A stretch of DNA of 64,000 nucleotides from Peristeroidobacter soli. Its GTDB lineage: Bacteria; Pseudomonadota; Gammaproteobacteria; Steroidobacterales; Steroidobacteraceae. Positions 9,252 to 16,920 of the stretch are shown here, in pieces. The first letter of the stretch is position 1; the number at the start of each line of letters is the position of its first letter. Both the position numbers and the translations under genes were made by a program. The notes under the pieces are model-generated. The model ran no database searches and was not told the DNA's origin. It saw only the letters and a list, made by a program, of their open reading frames with translations. The stretch is taken from contig NZ_ML142848.1 in NCBI RefSeq assembly GCF_004138485.1, positions 1,586,640 to 1,650,639 on the forward strand, read 5' to 3'.

Positions 9252-9555
9252 GGGTCTCCCCTTTGTGGTGAGAAAGAAACATACCGTACTTGGTATGTCG
9301 TTGAAGTTTACTTTAATTGGCCAGATTTACGTGAATCTGCGGCAAAAAAGCCACATGTGCGTCCCATAGTCATAATGCAGCAAGCATGCCAGGGCATTTC
9401 GAGCCGCGCGGGAGCACCGGCCGGTGGCCAGAGCTGGTCAACCAGCCAGCAACGGCGCGGGCTGTATATCAAAGGCTCGCGACCGGACGATGAGAGCCAG
9501 TGCTCACTGATGGGGCGCGGCGCCCCAGCTTGGAGCATCCCTGCCCGGCTTTGCA
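9252..9555. other. Intergenic region, porin to cupin
   Basis: About 300 bp without a supportable gene. Besides the inverted repeat at 9279-9298 it holds short GC-rich dyads but no convincing ORF, RNA or repeat. Confidence 0.6.
9279..9298. promoter_or_regulatory. Perfect inverted repeat upstream of the porin
   Basis: Arms ACATACC and GGTATGT are separated by 6 bp (GTACTT). It lies in the 5' region of the TorF porin gene, where a repressor or activator site would be expected. No regulator could be assigned. Confidence 0.4.
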
Positions 9556-9924
9556 CTATGCCGGCTCGTAGATCACATAGAGCTTGGCGGTGGGCTCGAG
9601 CACTTCCCAAACCCCGTTGAAACCCGCGGGAATGACGAAGGAAGCGCCGGCGGAAAAGGTCCATCCGCGACCCGACTCGTGCTCGATGCGCACGCGGCCG
9701 CGAGTGATGTAGCAGAACTCGTTCTCGGAATAACGCACGCGCCACTTGCCCGGCGTGCTCTCCCAGACACCGGCGAAGAAACGGCCGGTGCTATCGCTGA
9801 AGTAGTTGCGCGCGACCTGCTCGGGGTTACCGGCGAGCAAACGATCGGCGGGCGGCTTGGAATGCGTGGTCTCGGGAGCCGTGGCGCCGAAGTCCACGAT
9901 CAACGAACTGGCGATTTCGGACAT
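9556..9924 (-). CDS. Small cupin-domain protein (EutQ-like, DUF861)
   Basis: A 122-residue single-domain cupin. Seen: GVWESTPGKWRVRYSENEFCYITRGRVRI (cupin motif 1 region) and GWTFSAGASFVIPAGFNGVWEV (motif 2). This resembles the cupin_3 family, whose members bind small carboxylates or metals; many have no known reaction. The frame stays open to 9960, but the ATG at 9924 (MSEIASS) fits the family start better. Neighbours do not define its role. It could be a sugar- or amino-acid-related isomerase or a sensor. Confidence 0.75.
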   Translation of the reverse strand: MSEIASSLIVDFGATAPETTHSKPPADRLLAGNPEQVARNYFSDSTGRFFAGVWESTPGKWRVRYSENEFCYITRGRVRIEHESGRGWTFSAGASFVIPAGFNGVWEVLEPTAKLYVIYEPA

Positions 9925-10114
9925 CACGATACTCGCTAGGCACATCTGAGGAACCCGCACTGTAGGAGCTGAGAGGGGCCATGGCTACTGCAGAAGCCGT
10001 TAAGAAGCGGCTGGCGCCGCTTTGTCCAATTGTCGAAAGCGGCCAAGGCCCTTCGACACGCCCGGCAAAAGACGCGACTTTTGCCGGGCTTCGCGGTCGT
10101 TATTGCGGACGAAC

Positions 10115-10819
10115 TCACTCGCTACGCGCCACCGCCGTGGTGGCCGTGGGCCGAATGGACAGACTCACCCGACGCTCCCAGGCATACGCCTCCAGATCTC
10201 CCTTCGGCGCCGTGGTCAGATCCGAGCCATGCGCAGACAACTGAATCTGCTCCGGCGCGGCACCACCCCGAATCAACGCTTCCCTCACAGCGTTCGCGCG
10301 CTCCAGCGACAGCTCGAGATTCTTCTCGGACTTGCCGCGCGGATCGGCGAAACCATGCAGCTGCACTTCCAGCTGGCCATGCAGCGCCAGCAACTTGCCG
10401 AGATCCTCCAACTTGCCCACCACGTCGGCATCCATGTTCGCGTCGTTCGTACGGAACAACACGTCGGCATGCAGACGCTCGGCGAGCGCATCGAGCATTT
10501 CGTCACCGCCAGTACGCTCACTCGCCTTCGCCAGCGCGATGCGCGTATTGATCAGCTCCTGCTCGAGCTTCTGAGACTGCTCTTCCATCTGTTTGGCATG
10601 CAGCTGAGCACGATTCGTCGTGCCGACGCTGTCGCCGAGAATGCCGCCGACCATGAAGCCCACCGCCGCACCGATCGGGCCACCGACGATGGCACCCGCC
10701 GCCGCGCCGCTGAACATGCCGACGCCTTCTTCCTTCGTGAGCTTGTTCTTTTCACCCGCGTGAGCCGCACTAGCACTCATCGCCAGCGCCACCGCAGTCA
10801 CCAACACTTTCTTGAACAT
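10115..10819 (-). CDS. OmpA-family protein with glycine-zipper segment (PdsO-like)
   Basis: A 234-residue envelope protein. A signal peptide (to about residue 22, SAAHA) is followed by a glycine-zipper stretch (SGAAAGAIVGGPIGAAVGFMVGGILGD), a short coiled coil, and a C-terminal OmpA-type peptidoglycan-binding domain (about 110-225; LHGFADPRGKSEKNLELSLERANAVREAL). The architecture recalls PdsO, the OmpA-like protein that accompanies proteobacterial sortases, but no sortase is visible here, so that name is tentative. A strong ribosome site (GAGGAG) precedes the ATG. Likely anchors the outer membrane to peptidoglycan. Confidence 0.8.
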   Translation of the reverse strand: MFKKVLVTAVALAMSASAAHAGEKNKLTKEEGVGMFSGAAAGAIVGGPIGAAVGFMVGGILGDSVGTTNRAQLHAKQMEEQSQKLEQELINTRIALAKASERTGGDEMLDALAERLHADVLFRTNDANMDADVVGKLEDLGKLLALHGQLEVQLHGFADPRGKSEKNLELSLERANAVREALIRGGAAPEQIQLSAHGSDLTTAPKGDLEAYAWERRVSLSIRPTATTAVARSE

Positions 10820-11002
10820 AGTCGCACTCCTCGCCGAACCCCGTCGTTGCTCCCCTCTTGGGAGGCGGGTGACGTTTGCCCGTGAGTGCTATTCAAAGCC
10901 CGGATGCGGACGCAATCCGGGGCGGGGCATGGCGAGGTGAGGAAGGAGTGTGGCGAATTGTGGCGGGAGGTTGCTCCGCCCTTTCTTATTCTCACCCATG
11001 AA

Positions 11003-11776
11003 TCACAGGTTGCTGGTGAGGTGACCGCCGTCGACCACCAGCGTCGCGCCATTCATGTAGCTCGACGCATCGGAGGCCAGCAACAACAACGGCCCTTCCA
11101 ACTCTTCGAGCTCGCCGAGCCGGCGCAACGGCATGCGCTTGATCATCGCCAAACCACCGTCGGTATCGAAGAACTCTTTGTTGATGTCGGTCGCGAAATA
11201 GCCCGGCGCGATGCCATTCACTCGAATGTTGAACCGCGCGAGCTCCAGCGCCATCGATCGCGTGAGCTGCGTGAGACCCGCCTTCGATGCGGCGTACGGC
11301 GCGATCTGCCCCGCCTGCCTGAAACTCAGAATCGATTCGATATTGATGATGCTGCCGCCCTTACCGTCCGCTTTCATGCGACGCGCGACTTCAGTGGCGA
11401 CCAGAAACGCGCCCCGCAAATTCACATTCACCACGGCATCGAAATCTTCCGCGGTCTGCTCGAGCAGCGGCTTGCCGATCGACACGCCGGAGTTATTCAC
11501 GAGCACATCGATGCGCCCGAGCGACTGCTCGATCGCCTGCACGGCCTGGCGTATCGACGCGCTGTCGGACACATCGAGCTTGGTGGTCGCCGCCGCTCCA
11601 CCCGCGCTTCGAATCTCCGCCGCCAGCGACTCCAGCGCATCCACGCGCCGCGCCGCCAACCCCACTTTCGCCCCCTCACTCGCAAGCACCCGCGCGAAAT
11701 GAGCGCCGAAGCCGCTCGACGCACCGGTAATCAACACAACTTTGCCCCGCACGGAAAACCGCTGGCTGCTGGTCAT
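11003..11776 (-). CDS. SDR family oxidoreductase
   Basis: A 257-residue classical short-chain dehydrogenase/reductase, NAD(P)-dependent. Seen: the cofactor motif TGASSGFG, NNSG (structural NNAG variant), the catalytic Ser in NIESIL, and Tyr/Lys in YAASK with the normal 13-residue Ser-Tyr spacing; the C-terminal GATLVVDGGHL is typical. The start at 11776 has AGGGAGAGG just upstream, so the longer frame to 11812 is probably not used. Overall it resembles glucose/ribitol-type or 3-oxoacyl reductase-like SDRs; substrate cannot be predicted and neighbours give no help. Confidence 0.85.
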   Translation of the reverse strand: MTSSQRFSVRGKVVLITGASSGFGAHFARVLASEGAKVGLAARRVDALESLAAEIRSAGGAAATTKLDVSDSASIRQAVQAIEQSLGRIDVLVNNSGVSIGKPLLEQTAEDFDAVVNVNLRGAFLVATEVARRMKADGKGGSIINIESILSFRQAGQIAPYAASKAGLTQLTRSMALELARFNIRVNGIAPGYFATDINKEFFDTDGGLAMIKRMPLRRLGELEELEGPLLLLASDASSYMNGATLVVDGGHLTSNL

Positions 11777-11949
11777 GGCCTCTCCCTTTTGAGTCGCCCA
11801 GGACTGTAGCAAACCACGCTTGCGGAAAATCGATCTGAAGTGACGCCTTCATGGCACCGGCGACCGGCCGCCGTCGAGCGAATTCACGGCCACTTATCGG
11901 GCAAAGCCGGCATTTTCGCCCCAAAAAACGCATTTCCCGGCCGCTCGTC

Positions 11950-11978
11950 TTGACACCCCGGACGCCCCCCTGGAGAAT
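11950..11978 (+). promoter_or_regulatory. Probable sigma-70 promoter of tRNA-Met
   Basis: A consensus -35 box TTGACA (11950-11955), a 17-bp spacer and GAGAAT as -10 (11973-11978) sit about 60 bp before the tRNA gene. The -10 is imperfect but spacing and -35 are ideal. Confidence 0.5.
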
Positions 11979-12038
11979 CGCCGCCCCCGCTTCTCGGGAA
12001 CCGCCTTCCGCGCGGCGCCCATTGTCGGAAAACGGCTT

Positions 12039-12115
12039 GGAAAGGTAGCTCAGCCGGTTAGAGCACAGCACTCATAATGCTGGGGTCGAGGGTTCGAGTC
12101 CCTCCCTTTCCACCA
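12039..12115 (+). tRNA. tRNA-Met (anticodon CAU)
   Basis: A full cloverleaf of 77 nt with encoded CCA. Acceptor stem GGAAAGG/CCTTTCC, D arm GCTC/GAGC, anticodon stem CAGCA/TGCTG around the loop CTCATAA (anticodon CAT), T stem GAGGG/CCCTC with TTCGAGT loop. The D loop and the GGGTC variable region look like elongator tRNA-Met; tRNA-Ile2, which also has CAT, is less likely. Its 3' end is the attachment site of the adjacent genomic island, and the gene remains intact. Confidence 0.95.
12093..12108 (+). repeat. attL core (tRNA 3' end)
   Basis: The 16-bp sequence TTCGAGTCCCTCCCTT recurs exactly at 33049-33064. Past the core the two copies stay similar (TTCCACCAT here, TCCATCAT there). The position in the T arm/acceptor of the tRNA is typical of tyrosine-integrase targets. 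Confidence 0.88.
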
Positions 12116-12130
12116 TATATTTCCCTTAGC

Positions 12131-12181
12131 ATTCCGCGAGTTACGCATTCGTAGCGTGGCGCCAGTGCCAATCCAGTGCCA
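12131..12181 (+). promoter_or_regulatory. Left-end candidate integrase arm sites
   Basis: Holds a 20-bp block (12131-12150) matching 33010-33029 at 16 of 20 positions. It is followed by two direct copies of CCAGTGCCA (12162-12170, 12173-12181) spaced one helical turn apart; the same paired 9-mer occurs near the right end (32943-32963). Such paired sites beside both cores look like integrase or excisionase arm-binding sites. Confidence 0.55.
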
Positions 12182-12279
12182 GCGCCGCTTTGGGACGGGA
12201 AGGGACGGTGGGGGTCGTCGAATTCCAGCCCTGGCTCGGACCCGGTTAGCAGTGGCATTGGCGGCCTCGCCTCCATCGC

Positions 12280-13449
12280 TCAGCGAATCGCCTCGATGTC
12301 CTCCGACTGGGAGCCGTCGATCCAGGTGGCATACACATCGAGCATCGTCTGCACACTGTGGCCGTGCTGCTTGGCCACCCACAGCAGATTCTTGCTGAGC
12401 ATCAGATTCCAGCTCACGAACGAGTGCCGCGCGTTGTATGGCTCGCGGTAACGGCCCTTCACCGTCATGGACAGCGTCCAGCGCCACCGGTCGTAGCAAT
12501 ACCTGAGAAGGCGGATTGGCTTGCCATTCGCGCGGAAGAACAGATGGTCGTGTTTGATCTTTCCTGCCAGCTTCATGCGCTCTCTCAATACGAGCTGGCG
12601 CTTGAGCACTTCGATTGCACGCGGACATAGCTCGACGATGCGATCGACGCCGGTCTTGGTGCGATCCTTGTCGCGGTTCATCACCCGAGCCTTGGTGACC
12701 TTGAGCTTGCCCTGCGTGAGATCGCAATCCTGGACCAGCAGTGCGATTTGCTCCGAGGGACGCAGGCCCGTAAAGAAACGAAACTCGTCGTAGTTGCCTT
12801 GCGCCTCACCCCAGTCGCGGTGAATCGCGGCGATGAGCGCTTCAGCCTCGTAGATCGAGAATGGCTCCGGCGCCGGGCGATCTTTCTTCGTCAGGCGGAA
12901 GCACTTGAGTGAGGACGCTGGGTTGCTCTTCCCGGGATGATCGCGATACCCATATTCGAACGCGCAGCGGATGACGCTCACGACGTTGTTGTGGGTCTTC
13001 TTCGAGATCTCCAACTTCGCATCCACGATTTTCGCCAGCGTCGAGTACTTCACCTCCTCGAAGATCTGGTTGCCGATGACAGGCCGCCAGGTCGACTCGA
13101 GAATCTTGCGATAACTCTCGACCGTCGCGAACGCCAGATCCGTCTTCGACATTCGCGCTTCGTTGTGAGCCATGAACTCATCGAAGACCTGGTTGCAGGT
13201 TCGCGGCTTTTGGACGGGGGCGAACGTGTCGAGATCGCGGAACTCCGGGAACTCCTCGGCGAACACGAACGTGCCGAGCGCGATTCGGCGCTTGATCTCT
13301 TTGAGTTGGACGTGAGCGCGCCGCAGGTTTGCTTCAGATGGGATGCGTTTGAGTGTGGGCCGGTAGCGCCGGCCCTGATACTCGAAGTCGAACTGGATGC
13401 GGTCCGGGCCTTTCGCTCGCACTCCAACGGTTAGCGACTTTCGACCCAT
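12280..13449 (-). CDS. int: Tyrosine recombinase/integrase of the island
   Basis: A 389-residue site-specific recombinase. N-terminal arm- and core-binding regions (about 1-190) precede the catalytic domain. Visible catalytic residues: Arg230 (FTGLRPSE), a Lys near 265, Arg341 in YNARHSF (the usual box II HxxR here begins with Tyr), His364 in KQHGHS and the nucleophile Tyr373 in MLDVYATW. It lies 165 bp from the tRNA-Met gene and is transcribed toward it, the normal layout for integrases that target tRNA 3' ends. Its start overlaps the end of the excisionase reading frame by 19 bp, so the two should be cotranscribed. Confidence 0.93.
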   Translation of the reverse strand: MGRKSLTVGVRAKGPDRIQFDFEYQGRRYRPTLKRIPSEANLRRAHVQLKEIKRRIALGTFVFAEEFPEFRDLDTFAPVQKPRTCNQVFDEFMAHNEARMSKTDLAFATVESYRKILESTWRPVIGNQIFEEVKYSTLAKIVDAKLEISKKTHNNVVSVIRCAFEYGYRDHPGKSNPASSLKCFRLTKKDRPAPEPFSIYEAEALIAAIHRDWGEAQGNYDEFRFFTGLRPSEQIALLVQDCDLTQGKLKVTKARVMNRDKDRTKTGVDRIVELCPRAIEVLKRQLVLRERMKLAGKIKHDHLFFRANGKPIRLLRYCYDRWRWTLSMTVKGRYREPYNARHSFVSWNLMLSKNLLWVAKQHGHSVQTMLDVYATWIDGSQSEDIEAIR

Positions 13450-13665
13450 CGGTGGTAGCCCTGCATGTCGATCATGATGTGACCATCCGGCGCATGCCGC
13501 CAGACTTTGCCCTCCTGCCAGTCACCGCGCTCGATCTTTCTCTCCATGGCTTTGACGGTGTAGCCGGTGAGCAGATGCGCGACGGGAAGCAAGACGTAGC
13601 GGGCGGGGTGCGAGAACCATCCTCTCTGTTGTGGCGATAGCAATCTCATTGAGCACAGCAGACAT
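13431..13665 (-). pseudogene. Excisionase (xis), frameshifted in a G/C run
   Basis: An ATG at 13665 with a near-perfect ribosome site (GGAGG, 9-nt spacing) opens a frame reading MSAVLNEIAIATTERMVLAP. The conserved excisionase body (ARYVLLPVAHLLTGYTVKAM, then KIERGDWQEGK, APDGHIMIDMQGYHRWVE) continues only in the next frame. Removing one base from the four-G run at 13605-13608 joins them into one protein of about 77 residues. The gene length of 235 bp is 3n+1, as expected for one extra base. Either xis is inactivated, the base is a sequencing error, or expression uses slippage. A shorter ATG at 13649 reads through the body but has no ribosome site. Confidence 0.7.
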
Positions 13666-13866
13666 GGCGAGTTACCTCCACGATGTGTTTGCGGCTGAAT
13701 TACTGGTGCCGCGCCTGATGCGGCAAAACATTCCAAGAAAGATTCTGTCGGTTGCACTATCCATGATGACCTCACCATTGTTCCGAGCGCCTGGAGCCCC
13801 GTTTTCACGAGTACAGACTTGTTCAAGCGCGCACCGAAGTCACTACCGAGTTTCGCGGAAAATTCG

Positions 13867-13878
13867 GCCGATATCGGC
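13867..13878. promoter_or_regulatory. Operator-like palindrome 1
   Basis: A 12-bp perfect palindrome GCCGATATCGGC. It shares the GCCGATA half-site with the larger palindrome 18 bp away. Confidence 0.55.
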
Positions 13879-13896
13879 GGTAAAAGACAGCCCGCT

Positions 13897-13920
13897 GTTT
13901 CGCCGATATATCGGCGAAAC
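13897..13920. promoter_or_regulatory. Operator-like palindrome 2
   Basis: A 24-bp perfect palindrome, half-site GTTTCGCCGATA and its complement. It sits about 50 bp past the stop of the XRE regulator and upstream of xis-int, so it is the natural candidate for the binding site of that regulator. Confidence 0.65.
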
Positions 13921-13972
13921 TCGCCATCGTTCAGGCTTGCCTCTCGCATACTCCGTTGCGCCTCCGCGAACG

Positions 13973-14398
13973 TCACCCGACCACCTGCGGTCGAGCGGCG
14001 GTCGACTTGTTGTGCTCCTCCAGCACGTCGAGGATCCGAACCACGAAGCGCTGCTGCGTTTTTGACAGTGCCTGCAGCCGCTCCGCGTGGCGCATCGCTT
14101 TCGGCGAAAGACGCCGATTCCTGACCGGCGGTTCTGGCGCGAAGCCGAGGAATTGGTCGATGTTGAGACGGAACAGCTTTGCGAGCCGTTCGAGAATGAG
14201 GACGGAGATCCGCCGCTCGCCGATTTCGTAAGCGAACACCGCTTGCTGAGAAACACCGAGCGCGCGTGCCAGCTCCGCTTGCGTCATCCCTCGTGACTTG
14301 CGCAGCTGCGTGACGCGCTTTCCAAGCGCTGCGAAGTAGGCGCGACTTTCTCTTTTGATCTGCGGCGACTTAGGTGATGCGGATTGCGCGTCGCTCAT
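13973..14398 (-). CDS. XRE-family repressor-like regulator
   Basis: A 141-residue protein with a helix-turn-helix of the cI/XRE type at about residues 26-80 (QLRKSRGMTQAELARALGV then SQQAVFAYEIGERRISV) and a short helical C-terminus. There is no peptidase domain, so it is not a self-cleaving repressor. AGGA lies 7 nt before the ATG. It is the third gene of a rightward-to-leftward operon and ends at the palindrome-bearing control region of xis-int, so it probably decides whether the island excises. Confidence 0.85.
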   Translation of the reverse strand: MSDAQSASPKSPQIKRESRAYFAALGKRVTQLRKSRGMTQAELARALGVSQQAVFAYEIGERRISVLILERLAKLFRLNIDQFLGFAPEPPVRNRRLSPKAMRHAERLQALSKTQQRFVVRILDVLEEHNKSTAARPQVVG

Positions 14399-14416
14399 GT
14401 TCGCGTCCTGCTCGCT

Positions 14417-14719
14417 CTACGCCCCATCACCGGGGCCTGCACCACCCGAGGCTGCCTTGCTGGGTGGTGGACCGAACTCGCCAGCCTTGAAGCGTCTGAC
14501 GATCTTCTCCAACGCATCGACCGACTCTGCAATCAGCCTCGCGATGACCTTCGCGACGTCGGCGTGCATCGTTCCATCATCGTCATCTGAGTAAAGCAGG
14601 ACGTCGTAAAGGCACCTGGCCATCCCCTGTACCTGCATGAGGTTGGCTCGCTCCGCTTCGATCAGTTCTTCGAGAGAGCGGCCGGCGGGAAGTGCTTCGT
14701 ATGTTTCCTTCTCCGCCAT
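14417..14719 (-). CDS. Small hypothetical protein of the island
   Basis: A 100-residue acidic, helical protein with no domain I recognise. The middle (DVLLYSDDDDGTMHADVAKVIARLIAESVDALEKIVRRF) looks like two amphipathic helices and the tail is Gly/Pro-rich. AGAGG lies 9 nt before the ATG. It is 6 bp from the upstream gene and 18 bp from the XRE regulator, so cotranscription is very likely. Similar small proteins are common in proteobacterial integrative elements; no function can be given. Confidence 0.65.
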   Translation of the reverse strand: MAEKETYEALPAGRSLEELIEAERANLMQVQGMARCLYDVLLYSDDDDGTMHADVAKVIARLIAESVDALEKIVRRFKAGEFGPPPSKAASGGAGPGDGA

Positions 14720-14725
14720 GAGTTG

Positions 14726-15076
14726 TTACCTCTTGCGGAGCGGTGAACTACACAACCGCTCGATGGCTTCTGCGCCACCAAGTAGTCGTTCGTGGAGCGC
14801 CGCCTGCCCTTCGTGACATTGCTGAGCCGCGTCGCGAAGGCCGTCAGCGACGAAGAGCGCCTCGGTGACGTCGTCGTTCGCTGCTTCGCCAGTGCTTGAG
14901 CTTGCGAAGAACTTGCTGCGGGTCATGAGGATCGCGTGTATCAGCAGGCGGGTGCGCCGGAGCGATGCCACGTCACCCTGGGATCGGCACCATGCCTCGA
15001 TCTGTCGGACGCTGGCCAGCAGCGAATTGAGGCCCATGCTGAGGACGACCATGTCTTCGCGGGTGGCGCGGGTCAT
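14726..15076 (-). CDS. Small hypothetical protein of the island
   Basis: A 116-residue helical protein of unknown function, first gene of the operon that ends with the XRE regulator. The ATG at 15076 has GAGG 8 nt upstream; an upstream ATG at 15118 is possible. Sequence is rich in Leu, Arg and Ala (MGLNSLLASVRQIEAWC then LLIHAILMTRSKFF). No motif is recognised. Confidence 0.6.
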   Translation of the reverse strand: MTRATREDMVVLSMGLNSLLASVRQIEAWCRSQGDVASLRRTRLLIHAILMTRSKFFASSSTGEAANDDVTEALFVADGLRDAAQQCHEGQAALHERLLGGAEAIERLCSSPLRKR

Positions 15077-15642
15077 GGCTCGTACCTCGCGCGAGGCGCG
15101 CTGACCTGGCCGGAACAATTGTTAGGAGATACCGGCGAGTAGTTGCAAACGCATTCTCGCCGCCGGTTCATGGCCGCGCCCTACCCGATGAAGTTCGGTG
15201 GAGCACGGCAACGCCGCTTGTTCTGTGAGATATACGCGCACCTACCCGCAAAAGCGCCGGGTGCGCCATAATGAAGGTAGCCATAACTGCCTCTCGTAAA
15301 GGCGTTGTGGTTAGGCCCTCGTCGGTGTGCCAACACCGGCGGGGGCCGCCCTACGCGGATGCGATCCGCGGGGACACACTATTCCTATAGCGGATCACAA
15401 GTCCAGCGTCTTGACCCGCCTGAAATGCCAGGTGATTCGTCCGGTCGGACAGGGATTTAACAGCACCGCGAAACGGACGACCAAACCGCGCCTGGAGCGG
15501 CGAGGAGCATAAAGCGCGTAGTCCGAATTACGGCCAGAAGAGGGACGTGAACGATGCTCCGGTCCGCACATCCGCAGGGATCAATCGGCACCAATTCTTA
15601 CTATCAGATCAAGACGCGCGAGCACCAACGTGACGGTGCGAA
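15077..15642. other. Long intergenic region with tandem hairpins
   Basis: About 560 bp between the operon of the XRE regulator and the 3' end of the AlbA_2 gene. No ORF here looks protein-like. It contains two strong hairpins (15314-15347, 15354-15370) and should also hold the promoter of the leftward operon. Confidence 0.6.
15314..15370 (+). ncRNA. Candidate structured RNA, two tandem hairpins
   Basis: The first stem has 15 consecutive pairs (two G-U if read on +), arms 15314-15328 and 15333-15347, loop GCCA. The second is CGCGGAT-GCG-ATCCGCG at 15354-15370. Position in an integrative element and the CGGTGT/ACACCGG core recall phage C4-type antisense RNAs, but this is from memory. A terminator for the leftward AlbA_2 operon is the main alternative; no T-run was seen. 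Confidence 0.4.
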
Positions 15643-16920
15643 CTACAGGAGCTGTCGTTGGCTGTACGACACCTCAATCATCGACTTCATCTCTTGCGGC
15701 GTCAGCTTCACGCTGGTGCCGCCGTGGCGAATGTAGGCTACTTTGGTTTTGACGAGGAAGTTGATCTCAGGGGATTTGACGACTGTCACGACGACCAGTT
15801 GGGTGTCCGCAACGCTAGCAACTTTCACTTCGAAGCATTGGTTATCCTTCAGCGCCTCGCGAAGGTGGGTGCGGACGGCCTGAGCATAGGCCGCAATGGC
15901 TGAATCCGCGTCATCGCCGCGGCGGACGGCATGGCCTGCGACACCTTCGATCTCTCCTTCCTTGCTGACGCCGATAAAGAGCGTGCCGCCTTTCTGGTTT
16001 GAGAAGGCACAGACCGTTTTCTCCAGCTGGGATGCCTTGTCGTTCGCAAGGTCCACCGAGGGTTTGAACTCGCATATCTCGCTCTCGCCGCCGAGTATAA
16101 GAGCCAGTCGCTCCTGTTCACGCGCCGCTTCCTGCGGAGTGGGCGCGTACTTATAGGGCCAGTGAGTTGTTGAAATGAAGTCGATCAGCGCGTTCCCGTT
16201 CGTGAGCAGCCACAGCTCCACCTCCGTGATCGCCCTATCATCGATTGTGGCGCCCGCGTCGGCCGCGATGTCGATCACCTTGCCATTGACTTTGCCCACT
16301 AGGCGCACTGGAACAACCGCCCCCGTAATCGCGATACGGCCGTCCGCGAAGGAGATAGCTCCGCGCCTGTCCGCCACTTCGATGGTGAACTCGCCACGAT
16401 CAAGTCCGTCGCGCGGATTGAGCCCAAGGAACGCCTTGGCGTGGTGCTCGGCGGAGGGCTGGTAGGGCTGATCGAAGGCGATCAGCTGGCTTTCGGAGAA
16501 GACAGCATTGGACTCAACGTTCGCCCGAAAGCGCCTGGCTGGCATGCCGGTCTTGGTGGCATGGCTCGGAACGATCTCCTCGCGCCAACGCACTGGCGAG
16601 GTAGCGGGCAGGCAGACAGCCGGAAGATCCGGTGCAATCTCTAGCCCCTCGGCACTCGCCAGCATCTCGAGAAGCTGCTTAAGGGTGATGTTGTTGAAGG
16701 CCTTGCTGACGAAAACAAACGCTGGGTAGTCCTGCCGCGCATCACCGTCTATCTTGCCTCCTAGGAGGCATTGGCCGATGCAGTATCTCCAGTCGGCATC
16801 CTGCTGCCGCGTGTAGATGACACGGACGTATGCCGCGCCCTGCACCTCGTAGACGTCGAGAGCCTTAGCTGCACTGTCAAGGTCGGCGGGTGAATGGAGG
16901 TAGCGCTGTGTTGTAATCAT
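15643..16920 (-). CDS. AlbA_2 (Schlafen-type) domain protein
   Basis: A 425-residue protein. The C-terminal part (about 270-400) carries the AlbA_2 signature: GGESEICEFKPSVDL, then KTVCAFSNQKGGTLFIGV, later VVKSPEINFL and VAYIRHGGTSVKL. AlbA_2 domains bind nucleic acid or ATP and recur in anti-phage and regulatory proteins. The N-terminal 270 residues show no family I recognise. It is last on the strand after the OLD nuclease, helicase and IS-split gene, 55 bp beyond the split gene, so it is probably part of the same defence operon. The IS insertion upstream may cut its transcription. Confidence 0.75.
   Translation of the reverse strand: MITTQRYLHSPADLDSAAKALDVYEVQGAAYVRVIYTRQQDADWRYCIGQCLLGGKIDGDARQDYPAFVFVSKAFNNITLKQLLEMLASAEGLEIAPDLPAVCLPATSPVRWREEIVPSHATKTGMPARRFRANVESNAVFSESQLIAFDQPYQPSAEHHAKAFLGLNPRDGLDRGEFTIEVADRRGAISFADGRIAITGAVVPVRLVGKVNGKVIDIAADAGATIDDRAITEVELWLLTNGNALIDFISTTHWPYKYAPTPQEAAREQERLALILGGESEICEFKPSVDLANDKASQLEKTVCAFSNQKGGTLFIGVSKEGEIEGVAGHAVRRGDDADSAIAAYAQAVRTHLREALKDNQCFEVKVASVADTQLVVVTVVKSPEINFLVKTKVAYIRHGGTSVKLTPQEMKSMIEVSYSQRQLL

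Larger units (their letters stand above)
13666..13972. promoter_or_regulatory. Control region between XRE regulator and xis-int
   Basis: About 300 bp with two palindromes near the XRE end, the xis ribosome site at the other, and no supportable gene. A long frame crosses it (a GTG at 13976 overlapping the XRE stop), but it passes through both palindromes and then into the xis body; I treat it as non-coding. It should contain the xis-int promoter. Confidence 0.6.

Noticed and set aside
10115-10819. Sortase-linked PdsO system
   Set aside because: No sortase gene or LPXTG-like target was seen in the window, so only the OmpA-like call is kept.
12039-12115. tRNA-Ile2 (CAU needing lysidine)
   Set aside because: D-loop, variable region and anticodon-stem sequence resemble elongator tRNA-Met; a tilS-dependent identity cannot be fully excluded from sequence alone.
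13666-13976. Long minus-strand frame starting with GTG at the XRE stop
   Set aside because: It runs through two palindromes and then into the excisionase body from another frame; no ribosome site or protein-like composition.
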